A stretch of 64,000 nt of DNA from Phytophthora colocasiae. Its lineage: Eukaryota > Oomycota > Peronosporomycetes > Peronosporales > Peronosporaceae. Shown here piece after piece: positions 19,401 through 29,994 of the stretch. Each line of letters starts with the position of its first letter. The first letter of the stretch is position 1. The notes under the pieces were generated by a model. The model ran no database searches, had not been told where the DNA came from, and saw only the letters and a list, made by a program, of their open reading frames with translations. The stretch spans positions 992,001-1,056,000 of the forward strand of contig JAGKQI010000059.1 of the NCBI GenBank assembly GCA_018806915.1, read 5' to 3'. The position numbers and the translations under genes were made by a program.

Positions 19401-20455
19401 CCACTGTGAAGACTGTTTCGGCTCAAGAAGTGGCAGCGCTTTTCATTGACAACATTTGGAGACTTCACGGAATGCCACAGGATATTGTATCGGACCGCGA
19501 CACTAAGTTTATCTCGGGATTTTGGAGTCAAGTATTTGAAGACGTCGGGACCAAGCTCAAGATGACGGTAGCATATCGTGCTCAGGGGGATGGCCAAACG
19601 GAGCGCACGAACCGGACGCTTGAGGAGTATCTACGCTGTTACGTGTCACCTCGACAAGACAACTGGGATGTACATCTAGCGAATGCGGAGTTCGCCATCA
19701 ACTCAGCAGTACACTCCAGTATCAAGATGTCTCCGTTTGAGGCGGATCTCGGATACGTTCCAGCCAATCCGCTGTCAGCCCTTGCAGCATCAAAGCGGGG
19801 ACGACTGCAAGGTGTCAAGTTTACAGAGCATCAAGCTGCAGTGTTACGGCAGTGCCAAAATGCTCTTGAAGACGCTCAAGCTCACATGACAGACGTCTAC
19901 GACAAGGGACGCAAGGAGCAAGAGTTCAAGGTCGGCGACCGGGTCTACCTGAGTACGAAGAATCTAGACACGGCACATACGGGATTTCCAAACTCTCGCA
20001 AGCTCGGTCCCAAGTGGATTGGACCGTACTCTGTCGTACGAAAGGTTCACAAGCATGCGTATGAGCTCAACCTGCCTCCTGGACTCAAGCTACATCCCGT
20101 ATTCAACACAGGATCTCTCAAGCCGTACGAGCAGCCGAGCCGGCTTTCGAGACCTCAAGTCGTCATCTTACACGACGGAAGGGTTGGCCAGCTCGTGGAC
20201 GCGGTTCTCAAGAAGCGCAAGCGCCAAGGATCGCTGCAGTACCTCATTCGGTGGGTGGGTGAGGAGAAGCCCACATGGGAACCACTCGAGAACCTGCATC
20301 AAGTATCAGGACTAGTGCACGAGTTTGAAGCGAAGCAACCGCGGCGATCAAGCAAGCGTCGGCGAGCTACAAGGTCTCCAGCAACTGAAGGGGTTCTTAC
20401 GTCCAGCGACAATGTTGCTCGACGACCCCATCAGCAACGTAAGACTCAAATTTGA
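16388..20455 (+). pseudogene. pol: Gypsy-1 Pol (protease, RT, RNase H, integrase, chromodomain), broken
   Basis: Protease motif L-L-D-C-G-A-T-T near 16645. RT has L-P-M-G-V-S-N-A-P-A-T and F-Y-D-D near 17990. RNase H shows L-R-T-D-A-S near 18430 and I-E-T-D-H-K-S-L near 18635. Integrase has an H-H-C-C finger (19100-19220) and D, D, E residues in M-D-F-I-T-D, V-S-D-R-D-T-K-F and Q-T-E-R-T-N-R-T. The C-terminus is a chromodomain (Y-L-I-R-W-V-G-E-E-K-P-T-W-E-P). Breaks are an in-frame TGA at 16730-16732, two frameshifts around 17670-17715 and one near 18880-18895. The core RT motif has Tyr before D-D where Ile, Leu or Val is usual. Confidence 0.92.
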
Positions 20456-20886
20456 GGTTCAATGGTGTGTATTATTACATACTTCTGGACTAAAATACGA
20501 CGGCATGCGAGCAGCACACGGACGCAGCGACACCACGCTACACAACTCCAATGATCAAGGCAGCCCGATAAGCAAGCTCCATGCGCAAGATCAACAGTCA
20601 CGGCAGCCCGATGAGCAGGCTCGATGCGCATGACTGAGGAAGTGATGCAACGCGGACGACACCACACACGCGGCAGCAGGAACACGGCGACGACTGCTCG
20701 AAGACTTGAAAGTTGCAGAGTGAGGAGACTTCGAGGTGAGTACCATATACACAGTAGCAATCTCAGCGGGATAAAGCGGAGCGAGCAGAGAGCAGCGGAC
20801 AGACCAAGAAGGCAGCTGAAGTTGAAGCATGCGGATCAGTACAAGTCATCGGATACGGAGAGCTATTCAATCTCAGAGGGGGTGAG

Positions 20887-21075
20887 TGTATCAGGAATAT
20901 TAGGTATTCTTTTAGGCAGTCTAGGCTATTATGTAGGTTATGATAATATAGGGCTCCCGCAACCAACCATTTGGTTGCCGGGCAGTTGGTCGGGGAGCGA
21001 CCACACTTCGGACTCTCCCCGCCAGCCCCAACCAGCTTCACCTCTTCTCCCTCCGGCCGGGGCCAGTTTGATTCA
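20887..21075 (+). repeat. 3' LTR of Gypsy-1 (189 bp)
   Basis: Begins TGTATCAGGAATATT and ends AGTTTGATTCA. It is preceded by a purine-rich tract and followed by the target duplication GTAAC. Confidence 0.97.
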
Positions 21076-21080
21076 GTAAC

Positions 21081-21594
21081 TATTGCCGATATTGGCAATG
21101 TCATATTGCCATAATTTATTGCTCCTCAACCCCAATAACATGGAATTTTTTATACAGGTCAATCTTAGCCAAATGTCGTTGACATGTGTGGTTGTTTTGG
21201 CAACGGATGGTATCGAGAACTATCGCCAAACGGGTGGTGTGGCCACGTTTGCACACAGGGCACACGGATTATTACAGTTGCTTGTCATTTCCTAACTGAA
21301 ATATATTATATCAGTTGATTTGTGTGTTGTATGTATGATGGGAAATCGGACTATGACTTGTGTGTGTTGGTAGGAGAGGTTGGACGCGGTGGGAAGGTTC
21401 TCGAGGTACCCCCCCTGAATCCACGCGCATCGACAGCAACCAACTCGTTCAAAAGTACTCATGAGAAAAGACGACATAGCGTCACAATTCATGTGACCTA
21501 CTGACTTGGTTGACATTGTCGAAAAATGTGGCAATAACTCAATTATTTATTGGCTTGGATGAAGGCCTCCAATCCGTATGATATTGTATTTTTC
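21081..21594. other. Intergenic, no gene recognised
   Basis: AT-rich sequence right of Gypsy-1. It starts with a short ATTGCC/GGCAAT inverted repeat. Only short frames occur, none with recognisable features. Confidence 0.4.
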
Positions 21595-21780
21595 CTATCC
21601 CTGACCGTCCGACAGGACAATATTCGGCGTACCCCAGTCATCTCCTGTCGAACATACCGCTCCGTTTGAATCCAATTGATCAGCAAGTGCGAGAACTTCA
21701 GGAGTGAGAAGACTGTAGTCTCCTGTTGCTACAGCCTCAGTTGCACTCGCTTGTAGGTCTTCGTAGGTTGGTTTGCTCAT
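21595..21780 (-). CDS. Possible small acidic protein (61 aa), unrecognised
   Basis: The frame starts M-S-K-P-T-Y-E-D-L-Q and is rich in Asp, Thr, Ala and Leu with a plausible soluble composition and no signal peptide or membrane segment. It ends T-P-N-I-V-L-S-D-G-Q-G. It lies between Gypsy-1 and a hAT remnant, so it may be a gene fragment. No function can be given. Confidence 0.3.
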   Translation of the reverse strand: MSKPTYEDLQASATEAVATGDYSLLTPEVLALADQLDSNGAVCSTGDDWGTPNIVLSDGQG

Positions 21781-21832
21781 TATCGCGTCGGATCCAAAGG
21801 CGATAAGATGTTAAAGCACTACTGTTGGTTAA

Positions 21833-22834
21833 GATGCAATCGGATGCGTGCATCCGAATATTCGAATGCAATTGATGCATGCATCCGAATCACACGCTAC
21901 TCAAGTAGACCAAAATAAGTGATGTTAAATTAACCAAAATATCCTATCCTTTCGCTTCGATCAAGCCAAAATGCAGTACGCGGGGATAGAGCCTAAACCG
22001 TCCAATCTGTAGCAACTTCGCTGTGGGGATAGACATCTTTCATTAGCAAGCTTAGCGTGTGAGCTGCGCAACCAGTTGTCAAAAATCCTTTCCGATTCGT
22101 TTCAAGAATCTCCCACGCACTCCTCATTGCAGACGCATTGTCGGTCGTGATAGAGACAACTTTACCCCTGCCAATTTCAGCTTCAATCTCGTCGATATCT
22201 TCAGTAAACATGTCAGGTACTTAAAATTTTCGGTGAATTCTTGTGTCTTCTATTTCTTGTGGCTCTGGAGGCTCTGCACGAGATCGCTTCTGCTTCTTCT
22301 TGGGCTTTTTCTCCAAATAATAATAAAATTAATAAAACAGTTGTTAAAACCTGTTCAGAAAACATATTTAAAAATATTTTAATTAATTTAAAAAAAACTA
22401 CAAAACTCAGCAGCCAACCGTTCATATCGTTCCTTGAGGTACGCCGGTATACTGGTGCAGCTCCTCACGTGATTTAAAAGCCCACGCGATGGCTGTACTC
22501 TTTTCAAAAGAACACCGCAGGAATCGCACGTCACGTCCTTGTATTTCTGCTTTTTGGTCTCTTCAATAACGGTAAAGGACTCCCAAATAGGCTCAAATTG
22601 GCCTCCCCGAGCACTATGCCGGGATACTGCCAATGCCAACGGGACAGTCAGTGCTGCTAGCAGCAGGAAAAGCATCTCTTTGGCGCGACCCGAGCGTTGT
22701 TTTAGGTGAGACGTATCTGGAAGTTGAAGTAAAATGGCGCGAAATTTAAATTGAGCGTCGCTCCGTCCCGCAATATGGTGTAACCAATCAGATCGCAGGA
22801 TTCGGATGCAATCGGATGCATGCATCCGTACCAT
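21833..22834 (-). mobile_element. hAT-type transposon remnant (BED finger and DUF659-like transposase pieces)
   Basis: Two minus-strand pieces fit a hAT transposase. 22388-22834 encodes a BED-like zinc finger (C-D-S-C-G-V-L, later N-H-V-R-S-C). 21993-22211 encodes S-I-T-T-D-N-A-S-A-M-R and G-C-A-A-H-T-L-S-L-L-M-K-D-V, as in DUF659/hAT domains of oomycete elements. Between them is AT-rich, non-coding sequence. Both ends carry copies of the palindrome GGATGCATGCATCC (near 21884 and 22816), next to GATGCAATCGGATGC repeats. The element is strongly decayed; exact ends and target duplication are not resolved. Confidence 0.6.
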
Positions 22835-23013
22835 CAGTAAAAAGCACTTTTCGACATGAGCAGATGCACCCGGAACAGCCTCCGTGCATCACCGGGTCTA
22901 GCTTTCATTGGGTCCGATGGCGGTGGTAGCTCCGAAGACGAAGCAGGGGCAATGACACACCAAGACTGTTGGTAGCCAAGTCATTGTAGTGCCTAGTTTT
23001 CACCAATCATGTG

Positions 23014-23055
23014 AAAGCCCTGAAGGGGCAACCAGGGTTGCCCCTTCAGGGCTTT
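23014..23055. repeat. Perfect 20-bp inverted repeat with 2-nt loop
   Basis: AAAGCCCTGAAGGGGCAACC (23014-23033) is followed by AG and then its exact reverse complement (23036-23055). It stands 12 bp left of the Harbinger element and outside its terminal repeat. Nothing like it is repeated at the other end of that element, so it is a separate feature. Confidence 0.85.
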
Positions 23056-23433
23056 GGTACTCCCTTAGGCGCGTTCTTATTTAGCGCCTGCAGGCCACTG
23101 CAGATCCTGTTTGATGTATGATTGGACAAAATGAGAAGGGGGTAGGGAAATTTGCAGCGGCGTCCTGTAGGTCCGTGTCACAGCGCAGGACAGGTTCTTC
23201 GTCCAGGCGCGGGATGACCTCGAGAGCTGCAGCCTCACCGATCGGCACCAAAGTCCGCTGTTTGCCAGCAGCTACTCGCCATATGTCGTGTGAAGCGCCG
23301 CGCACCAACAATTTTTCGCTTGCAGTGGACACGCGTACGATCGTATGAGGCTCTCGCGGCCATTCACCTGCAGCCAGTGTTTGTTGGAGCTCGGCATTTG
23401 TAGAGCCATTAACATTTGTGCATTGTGTTCGAC

Positions 23434-24719
23434 ATGAGCGAAACCAGCGTTCTCGCTGTGCTAGATTCGTTCCCGTCGGCCGGGAGTGAGGATGCGCTGC
23501 GCAGCGCGTTATCGGGTTACTTGTCCAAGGATCTTCGGACAGCATGCTCGAGCCTTCGCATTCAGCCGCAGGGAAAAGCTCGATCGACTCTCAACAACAA
23601 AGCTGGCTACATTACGCTGCTGTGTGAGTACTGGGAGGCTCGGCGTGATGGTGTTGTTGTCACCGCTGACGACCCGCCGAAGCCGGACAAACCATCAGCT
23701 TCCACCCGTCGGACAAAGCACTGTTTTTTTCGTTTGGCGAATGTGATTTTCAGCGAAAACTTCGCTGCTCGGCTTCATGAATGGATGTGAATCCGTCACG
23801 TCACGCACTAGATGTAGGTGCTGTCAATGCCTACAATGACTTCTGGCAGGACGTTGAAGCTGCAATCGCGTCCAAGAACTCGGAATATGACTCACTGGTA
23901 CTGGATCGGTCGGAATATGTTGGCATTACTCCCTGCCTCGCGTCTCCGCATAATGCTGTGAAACTACGTGAGATGTGGCGATTGGGTACGGGCAGCTACA
24001 CTACAAGTTTGGCAAATTCGCACCAGTCTGGAACTCAGACTAGTGACTTTTTCGACTTCTGCGCTGGCAAACTTGAGGCGCTCTACTTGCATGACTGGCT
24101 TAAGCGACGACCGTCCATGCTATCCACGGTGGAGCGAAAGCTGCCTAAGAGTGCTCGATTAGATACACTTGATGATAGCAGCGTGACTGCCGATGCACAG
24201 GACCGTAACGCGTCCACTCCAGCGCAGAAAAGGCTTAAAGTGCTGGATCGTATTGCTGACATACTGGAAAACCTGCACAGTATTGAACGAGTGCCAGTTA
24301 TCACAGCTTCGTTGCAAAAGGCTCGTGTGGTGAAGGAGTGGGCTTCAGCGATAGAGATTTTGACTCGTACAGGCGAGGCGTCAGACAGTGTGCATTCTAT
24401 TCGTGCAGCAATTGATAAGATAATGCAGTCTGCTGCCGCCGAGCTTGATAACGGAAACCAGGTCGCGGAAGGCAATCGCCCCCCCTTTCTTGATATGTGC
24501 ACGCGGAGTGTTTCGGCGGCCGAATTGCGGCAAATTACTCCAGCAACACGAATGATCATAGTACTAGACGTAGAGAGATTCACTAGTTTCGAAAACATAG
24601 TTGCCGCTAATGAAATTGTGGAGTCAATAAACGTGTCAGTGGTCAGCAAAGCCCCGGGAACAAATACGGCAGTAGATCTACCACCAATTATTTTTCCTGT
24701 TTTAGTTCCTTGGTACTGA
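23434..24719 (+). pseudogene. Harbinger accessory ORF, split by a one-base frameshift
   Basis: An upstream part (M-S-E-T-S-V-L-A-V-L-D-S-F onward, about 118 codons to 23790) and a downstream part (from 23781, M-D-V-N-P-S-R-H-A-L, 312 codons) overlap by ten bases in different phases. Read together they look like one protein of about 430 residues. Harbinger elements usually carry a second, DNA-binding protein next to the transposase; the position here fits, but I see no clear Myb/SANT motif. Its role is inferred from context only. Confidence 0.5.
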
Positions 24720-24883
24720 TAACTTAGAGAAATATTTGCTGCACTTGCAGTTGAAACGCTGACGAAATAGGAAAAATCGAGTGGTACCCCAGCGCAGAGC
24801 AATGAAGAGCTTCTAGCTAGCGGCCTTGAGTTGTAGAGGATAGCTGATGACCAATGAACACGATCGCACACATGAGCACAAAT

Positions 24884-26113
24884 CTATTGTCTATTCATTG
24901 GCATATGAGGGCGAAGTTGCGAACGAGTCTTCAGCTTCTCTACGATTCCTTCGCGAACAAAACTGATCGTTGCGCCGGCGTCAGCTAAGTCACTTGCATC
25001 GTACGCAAGAATGTCAGTGAGTGAAAGCGAACCCACGAGTTCCCCAACAGAAGAAATTTCGTGCCCGACGGGGTTTAAAGTTGTTATCAATCTCGCATTC
25101 ACGACATAGTTGTGCAGGGCAGCAGCACAGTGAATCAAAAGGGTAGTGTGCTCCAGCTTTACAGAAAGTGGAGCCTTGAATAGCCGCCACTTGTTGACGA
25201 GTAGACCGAAGCCATTTCCACACGTATACACACTTGGGATACGTGGAAGTTGAACGAGTCGCGGTAAACATCATCTCCAATTTGAGGCCGTGTATACGGA
25301 GTCAAGAGATGTGGTTAGTCGCCATGTACGCGTTATCGGCCACGACGTACATACCTCGTTCTAGCCCTTCAACGAGCTGAGGAAGCCGTGACTCACGGTA
25401 CGCCTTCACATCGTTAGTTCCCTCTGGGTGACTGCCATTGATGTATGTGAAGCGGCTGTAGTGATCACATACTGCCTGTACATTGATACCCATCGTACCA
25501 TAGTGACCACTGAAATAAGCACGAACACCAGCTCCTGGGTCATCATCCTCAGTATCTTGGTCAAGTTTCCTTGTCGGAGGAGTAACGATGCTGCACAGCC
25601 AGCCGTCCATCGCTCCGATGCACCCACTATGATTCCACCAGAACTTACAGCCTTGAAACCTCGTGCAATTGATTCTCTCTCAGTAGAAGACATTGAGAAA
25701 CGGATACGTAGTTCTGGTAAAGCCACGATAGCCTTGGTCGTGTCATAGAGGACACGATAAAAAGAAGGCAGACTCACGCCTCCAATTCGCCGAATGTCAA
25801 TCACAGCACCTCCTGCCAAGTAACGAAGCAGCATTTGAAGACGATTCGTCACAGTAATTGCTCCACGAAACTTCCATGTCCGCGGGTTTAGACACAATTC
25901 AAACGAGGTCATTGCACACAGCTTCTCAAAAGACCCAGGACTCATACGAAAGCACCGAGTAAACTGTCCTTCACGCAGAAGCCTCTCCTTCTCCAATACC
26001 CAAAACAATCGATTGCGCACAAACTGATCCTGTCGGCTGCCTTCCTCGTCAACGATCGCCACCGCAAGTAGTGCGAAAAGAGAGGAATCTCGCGGGGGGG
26101 CGATGAAAACCAT
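24884..26113 (-). pseudogene. Harbinger DDE transposase, frameshifted
   Basis: The N-terminal part (26113 down to about 25620) has the helix-rich region R-N-R-L-F-W-V-L and L-R-Y-L-A-G-G-A. After a frameshift near 25622 come M-D-G-W-L-C-S-I-V, Y-F-S-G-H-Y-G-T-M-G-I-N-V-Q-A-V-C-D and V-V-A-D-N-A-Y, which hold the first two catalytic aspartates of the DDE_Tnp_4 type. Another phase change near 25280 leads to F-G-L-L-V-N-K-W-R-L-F and the C-terminus. It would have cut and pasted the element; as written it cannot. Confidence 0.78.
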
Positions 26114-26269
26114 CGCCTCTTTCGATTGTGAAGTGACTGACTGGGGCGGGATAAGATGTCGCCCACCCTCGACCTACGCCCACCCTGCGGTTATTGCCGA
26201 CCAGCAGCGTTTGCTAGGGGTAGGGTGGACCTGCGCGCCTGCGCTGCAGGTTCTAAATAAGAACGCCCC

Positions 26270-26732
26270 TTACAGTATTCCAGACAGTCACAATATAAAA
26301 AGGTCACGTGTGCACACGAGTTATACACCAATTTGAAGCGCACTTATTTCATTCCGGACATGGCCGATTAGGGGAAAACGTAAGCGGATGCAGTGTGCAA
26401 AAGCATGATTAGAATCAGCTGAAAAGGCCTGTGGGCTTCAAACGAGAGCAATGTAAAAAAACAGCGCAACAGTGAGCTGGAGAGATGTCTCTCTGACTTG
26501 GCAAATTGAAAAGTGAGGGGGGGCTCACAGCAAAGGGGGCCACTATTAGAGTGAATATGCACAATTCAACGATTTGAGAAAAATAAATTGTGCATTGTTC
26601 AGTCCATTCATTCTAGAATCAATCACTCCGACGGCAGTGCATATCCCTCACTCCTGTTTTACTTCCAGCTCACATAAGTCTTAGCCTTCTCTGGCACTTC
26701 TCGGTACGCACGGCTCGCAGATCATCTCTACC
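26270..26732. other. Spacer right of Harbinger, no gene recognised
   Basis: About 460 bp between the Harbinger target site and a tRNA-like unit. It contains scattered short frames and no domain, repeat or promoter that I can support. Confidence 0.4.
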
Positions 26733-26802
26733 ACCGACGTAGCTTAACGGCAAAGCGAGAGGGTCACTCCTCTAGACGTTGGTTCGACACCAGCCGTCGG
26801 TA
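26733..26802 (+). tRNA. tRNA-like Pol III unit (tRNA pseudogene or SINE head)
   Basis: A perfect 7-bp acceptor stem (ACCGACG with CGTCGGT) encloses a D arm (GCTT/AAGC, loop with GG), an anticodon stem AGAGG/CCTCT and a canonical T arm with loop TTCGACA. The A box TAGCTTAACGG and B box GGTTCGACACC both fit the Pol III consensus. The anticodon loop has only six bases (GTCACT) instead of seven, so no anticodon can be read with confidence; CAC (Val) is possible if one base was lost. That defect, and its place next to mobile DNA, suggest a tRNA-derived SINE or pseudogene. No CCA or intron is present. Confidence 0.5.
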
Positions 26803-26845
26803 TGATCGTGCAGGGTTAAGAGTGTCATGAAAACCGGACAGTGGT

Positions 26846-29040
26846 CTATACCAAGTCTTTCGCCTTCCAGAGGTGAGTTTCAGGTGTACATGCATCAATA
26901 ACTTGGCCATTTGCCTTCATTTGCAGGAACTGAGCGACTATGGCTTGGACGGCGTCAGGGTTCGTCAGCTTTAAAGCTTTCCAGCGCTTCCTGAGCGATG
27001 ACGCTTTGCGTGTCGGTTTTTTCTGGTCCAATACATAGAGACACTCGTTCACAGCAGCATCCATCGCAACGGCCAAGGTCCACAGAGCATTCTTCCACTG
27101 CTGATATGATCTTTCGCCATCGCTATGGCTTCTGACAGGCTCCGCTGGAATCTCGAGAGGCTTCTGGTATAGTATTAGCATGATGTTGACTGCCGCTTTA
27201 GATTCTGCTCGTTTATTCTGCTCCTTCTTTCCCTTAACAGTTTCCCAAATGTGATTCGTGTACCAATTTAACAGGCATCCAGCAAGTGTCGAAGTCATTG
27301 CGATCGCAGGTGCAACAGGCGGAGCTCCAGCAGCTTCTACTCGTGGATGAACTTGCGCAAGTAAGCGCCGTGGTGTCTCGCAAGGAGGTTGGTCAATCAG
27401 TTGTTGATAGGTGTCCTCGAGACGCCCCAATTTCTCATTTACAAGTACTAATTGATTGAGCACGTTCTCCAACGTCGACGCCAGTAGTGTGTCTCCACCA
27501 GCCACAGCGTTACCGATCTGCCCGTGGTTGACCGCTTGCCAGTGAGTCGTCAAATGGTCACCCCATTCGCAACAAGTATTGAGGCTGATAGACGACCCCA
27601 AGCGAGCATTCGTGGCTGCAATACCCCGTTGTAACTCGTACAGGTAGCGATGAACCACTGTCACACCGCCGGAGGATGCAGCTGCTGTTTGAACTTCTTC
27701 TAGATGGATTAGTAACGCTGCAAATGTGGCATCGATGACCTCAAGGGCGACATTAAAGCGAACATCGTTGAATCCAGTGACATGGCGAAAGAGTTCGCTC
27801 CGAAGTGTGAGAACCTGCTTATACTCCAGCACAGTGAGTCGCTCCTGAAGGTCACGGATAGATGGCGTCACAACCGGTAAGTCAGGAGAACGATAACCAG
27901 CTAATACTTTCGCGACGCTCTGATCTTCTTTTGTGGTGGTTCCTATGTAGGCAAAAGCCTTGGTAAGTGACTCAAGTAGCCAAGATCCACGCGTTGAGAT
28001 CCACTGGATCGCCAACTTTGGCGACGCATTTGCGTACGCTGCAGCACCTCAACGGATAGTGTGGCTTGTCATGTGTGGGGTGATCGAATTACGTGTTGTA
28101 GGTGGCATAGCTTTGACTGCATCTCGGATTACTTCCGTAATATAGCTGGCAATGTTTGGACGTTTTCTTTCTCGTTTGCGAGGAGGAAGCGTGTTGTCGT
28201 CTTCCACAAGTCGGTCCCAATACAACACAGCTTCCTCCTGAGAATATGGGTGACTACCAGGCAAATCGGACTCCACAAAGTGAGGTGCCAGTGGGAAAAG
28301 AAATTCAGAAGGTTCATCATAGCATACGAACAGCAATCCAAATGCATGAAACATGCATTGCTGCCACCTCTTGAAGGCCTTGTAAACAGAAACGCCTTGT
28401 ACCACAGAAGTTTTAATACGAGCAATGTGCAAAAACATTCTCCAGAAGCAGCCAAAGAAAGTTGCTGTTTACGAGAAAAACAGGTGTCCACAGCTCTGCC
28501 AAAAGTGTGCCACATCATTACTAGCAGTGCAGAATCATGAATAGACTTAAAACCAGTTGCAACATCCGCTGTAGTCACTAGATACTCCACAAGCATACTG
28601 AGATCATCAATAGAACAACCAGGAGCGTCGTTAGTTTGCACATTTGCTCGTAAATTCCTCTCTTCGATATAACTTGACATCTTGTCACGTATTTTGGCGA
28701 TGCGTTTCGAATCATCTAGCGATTTCGAGTAGCGCTCACGGAGCAAATTGACAATCTGAGAAAAATATCCGAGTGCAGTCGACTTCGCCAACAAACCATC
28801 AGTAGATCTGGCCTTGTCGCTCTTTTTTGTCTGAATGAAAATGGAGAATGCAGTTAGAAGAGAATACAAATTTTGCGTTGGTAGGCTTGCTTCTTCGTGA
28901 TGGGACTTGTGTATGATGTCTAAGTCGTTTTCAGAGAGCCCTATAGAGTTTAGGAATTCCTCGAACAATTTCTCGGCGGCTGCCTCCTGCCCGATCGTCC
29001 CTGCGGGGGTGTCCAGACCTCTAGAAGCTCGCTTCATCAC
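26846..29040 (-). mobile_element. Crypton-type element: tyrosine recombinase gene, broken
   Basis: Three reading frames join into one recombinase. 29040-28440 starts M-M-K-R-A-S-R-G-L-D, is helical, and contains H-T-F-G-R-A-V-D-T with a candidate first catalytic Arg. After a frameshift near 28440 the frame ending at 28049 carries the second motif, H-T-I-R. This is followed at once by an in-frame TGA (28046-28048), and then G-A-A-A-Y continues in the same frame. The last part (to 26846) holds S-T-R-G-S-W and a candidate nucleophile Tyr in F-A-Y-I-G-T-T. A coiled-coil and DNA-binding-like C-terminus (K-R-W-K-A-L-K-L) follow. The R...H-x-x-R...Y layout fits tyrosine recombinases of Crypton elements, which are known in oomycetes. 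Such elements lack inverted repeats and no ends could be placed. Confidence 0.62.
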
Positions 29041-29994
29041 TCAGCTGTTCACGGAATGGCCATGAAGCGTCGCTGCACAGGATTCCCTATCTTTAGAAGC
29101 GATCTTTCCGTTATAAGGTAACTTACCTCGATAATTGAGTGTATACCTTGATTTTACTATTCATACTTATTTTATAAATACTGGACAATTGGAATGCTAA
29201 CCCTATCGTCAGCTGATTGGATATTTAATTTATTTGAGCTGTTTCATTGGCTAGAATGACAAGGTGTCAATGAATTATCCTACATTAAATCAGGGAAATC
29301 CCCACAATCATCCTGCGCGCCTGCTAATGCGAATTCGACAGTGACACTTGCTAGATGTGTACAAGACGTGTAAACACACCATGTTGCATGTAGCGCGCGC
29401 ACTACAACGATGTAACTGCTAAGTAACGGCGGTGGCGTTACTTTTCCAGAGTAACGCTAAGGGACGCCCCCGTCACAGTTAAGTATTACCGTGAGAGACA
29501 TTATATACGCCATAGTAAATTTGAGAGACATTGTCGCCCATATTTAATACCCGTGGCTGTTACAGACCCCCATATTTTATAACGGATAGTTAAGTTCTGC
29601 TTTGATGGTCAACAGATGGTCGATTTTATTATAAGCATTGTTTAATTTTATTTAAGCATAATTAATTTTATTTAAGCTCATTTAAGACGGATCGACCTTG
29701 CTCACTAAGATGGTTGGGTAAACATCACACCCGTTTAGCGCGCTCAATACAGCGAAATGAGAGGCGTAACTTGGCATACATTTAGAATGTATCTTCACTA
29801 ACATACCTGCACTGCGTTCAAAGCGGAGACGCGCTTGTAGCGAGCGCTCCACCACGATGAAGCACTGGATACGAGCTCATTTTGCGGTGGTTGGGGATAT
29901 ACCCCAACCACCGTATCGACGCCAAAATCGGCCACATTATGTCTCTCACTGTGCTCCCTCGCTACATTCTGGTACAATCACACTTCAAGCTCAA
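29041..29994. other. AT-rich spacer between Crypton and the ELMO gene
   Basis: No coding region recognised. It includes a repeated GAGAGACATT phrase (near 29490 and 29522), TTTAATTTTATTTAAGC-type repeats near 29640-29680, and, close to the ELMO start, CTACATTCTGGTACAAT (29962-29978), a possible Inr-like promoter core about 20-30 bp before the ATG at 29995. Confidence 0.4.

Larger units (their letters stand above)
15357..21075 (+). mobile_element. Gypsy-1: Ty3/Gypsy LTR retrotransposon with chromodomain
   Basis: Complete element of 5719 bp bounded by TG...CA LTRs of 190 and 189 bp and flanked by the exact 5-bp target duplication GTAAC (15352-15356 and 21076-21080). The two LTRs differ by one substitution and one G indel, indicating a recent insertion. 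The order gag - protease - RT - RNase H - integrase - chromodomain is that of chromodomain Ty3/Gypsy elements. A polypurine tract (AGAGGGGGTGAG) lies directly before the 3' LTR. The pol frame is broken in several places, so this copy is not autonomous as written. Confidence 0.97.
23068..26269. mobile_element. PIF/Harbinger DNA transposon, TSD TTA
   Basis: The terminal inverted repeats begin GG(C/G)GCGTTCTTATTTAG and match at 23 of 26 positions over 23068-23093 against 26244-26269. They are flanked on both sides by TTA (23065-23067 and 26270-26272), the 3-bp target duplication of Harbinger elements. Inside are two convergent genes: an accessory ORF on plus and a DDE transposase on minus. The element is 3202 bp. 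The transposase is frameshifted, so the copy is inactive as written. Confidence 0.88.

Noticed and set aside
21083..21504. Plus-strand ORFs right of Gypsy-1 as a gene
   Set aside because: AT-rich, short and without any recognisable feature.
26733..26802. Functional tRNA-Val (CAC)
   Set aside because: The anticodon loop has six bases, so the anticodon cannot be assigned; kept as tRNA-like only.
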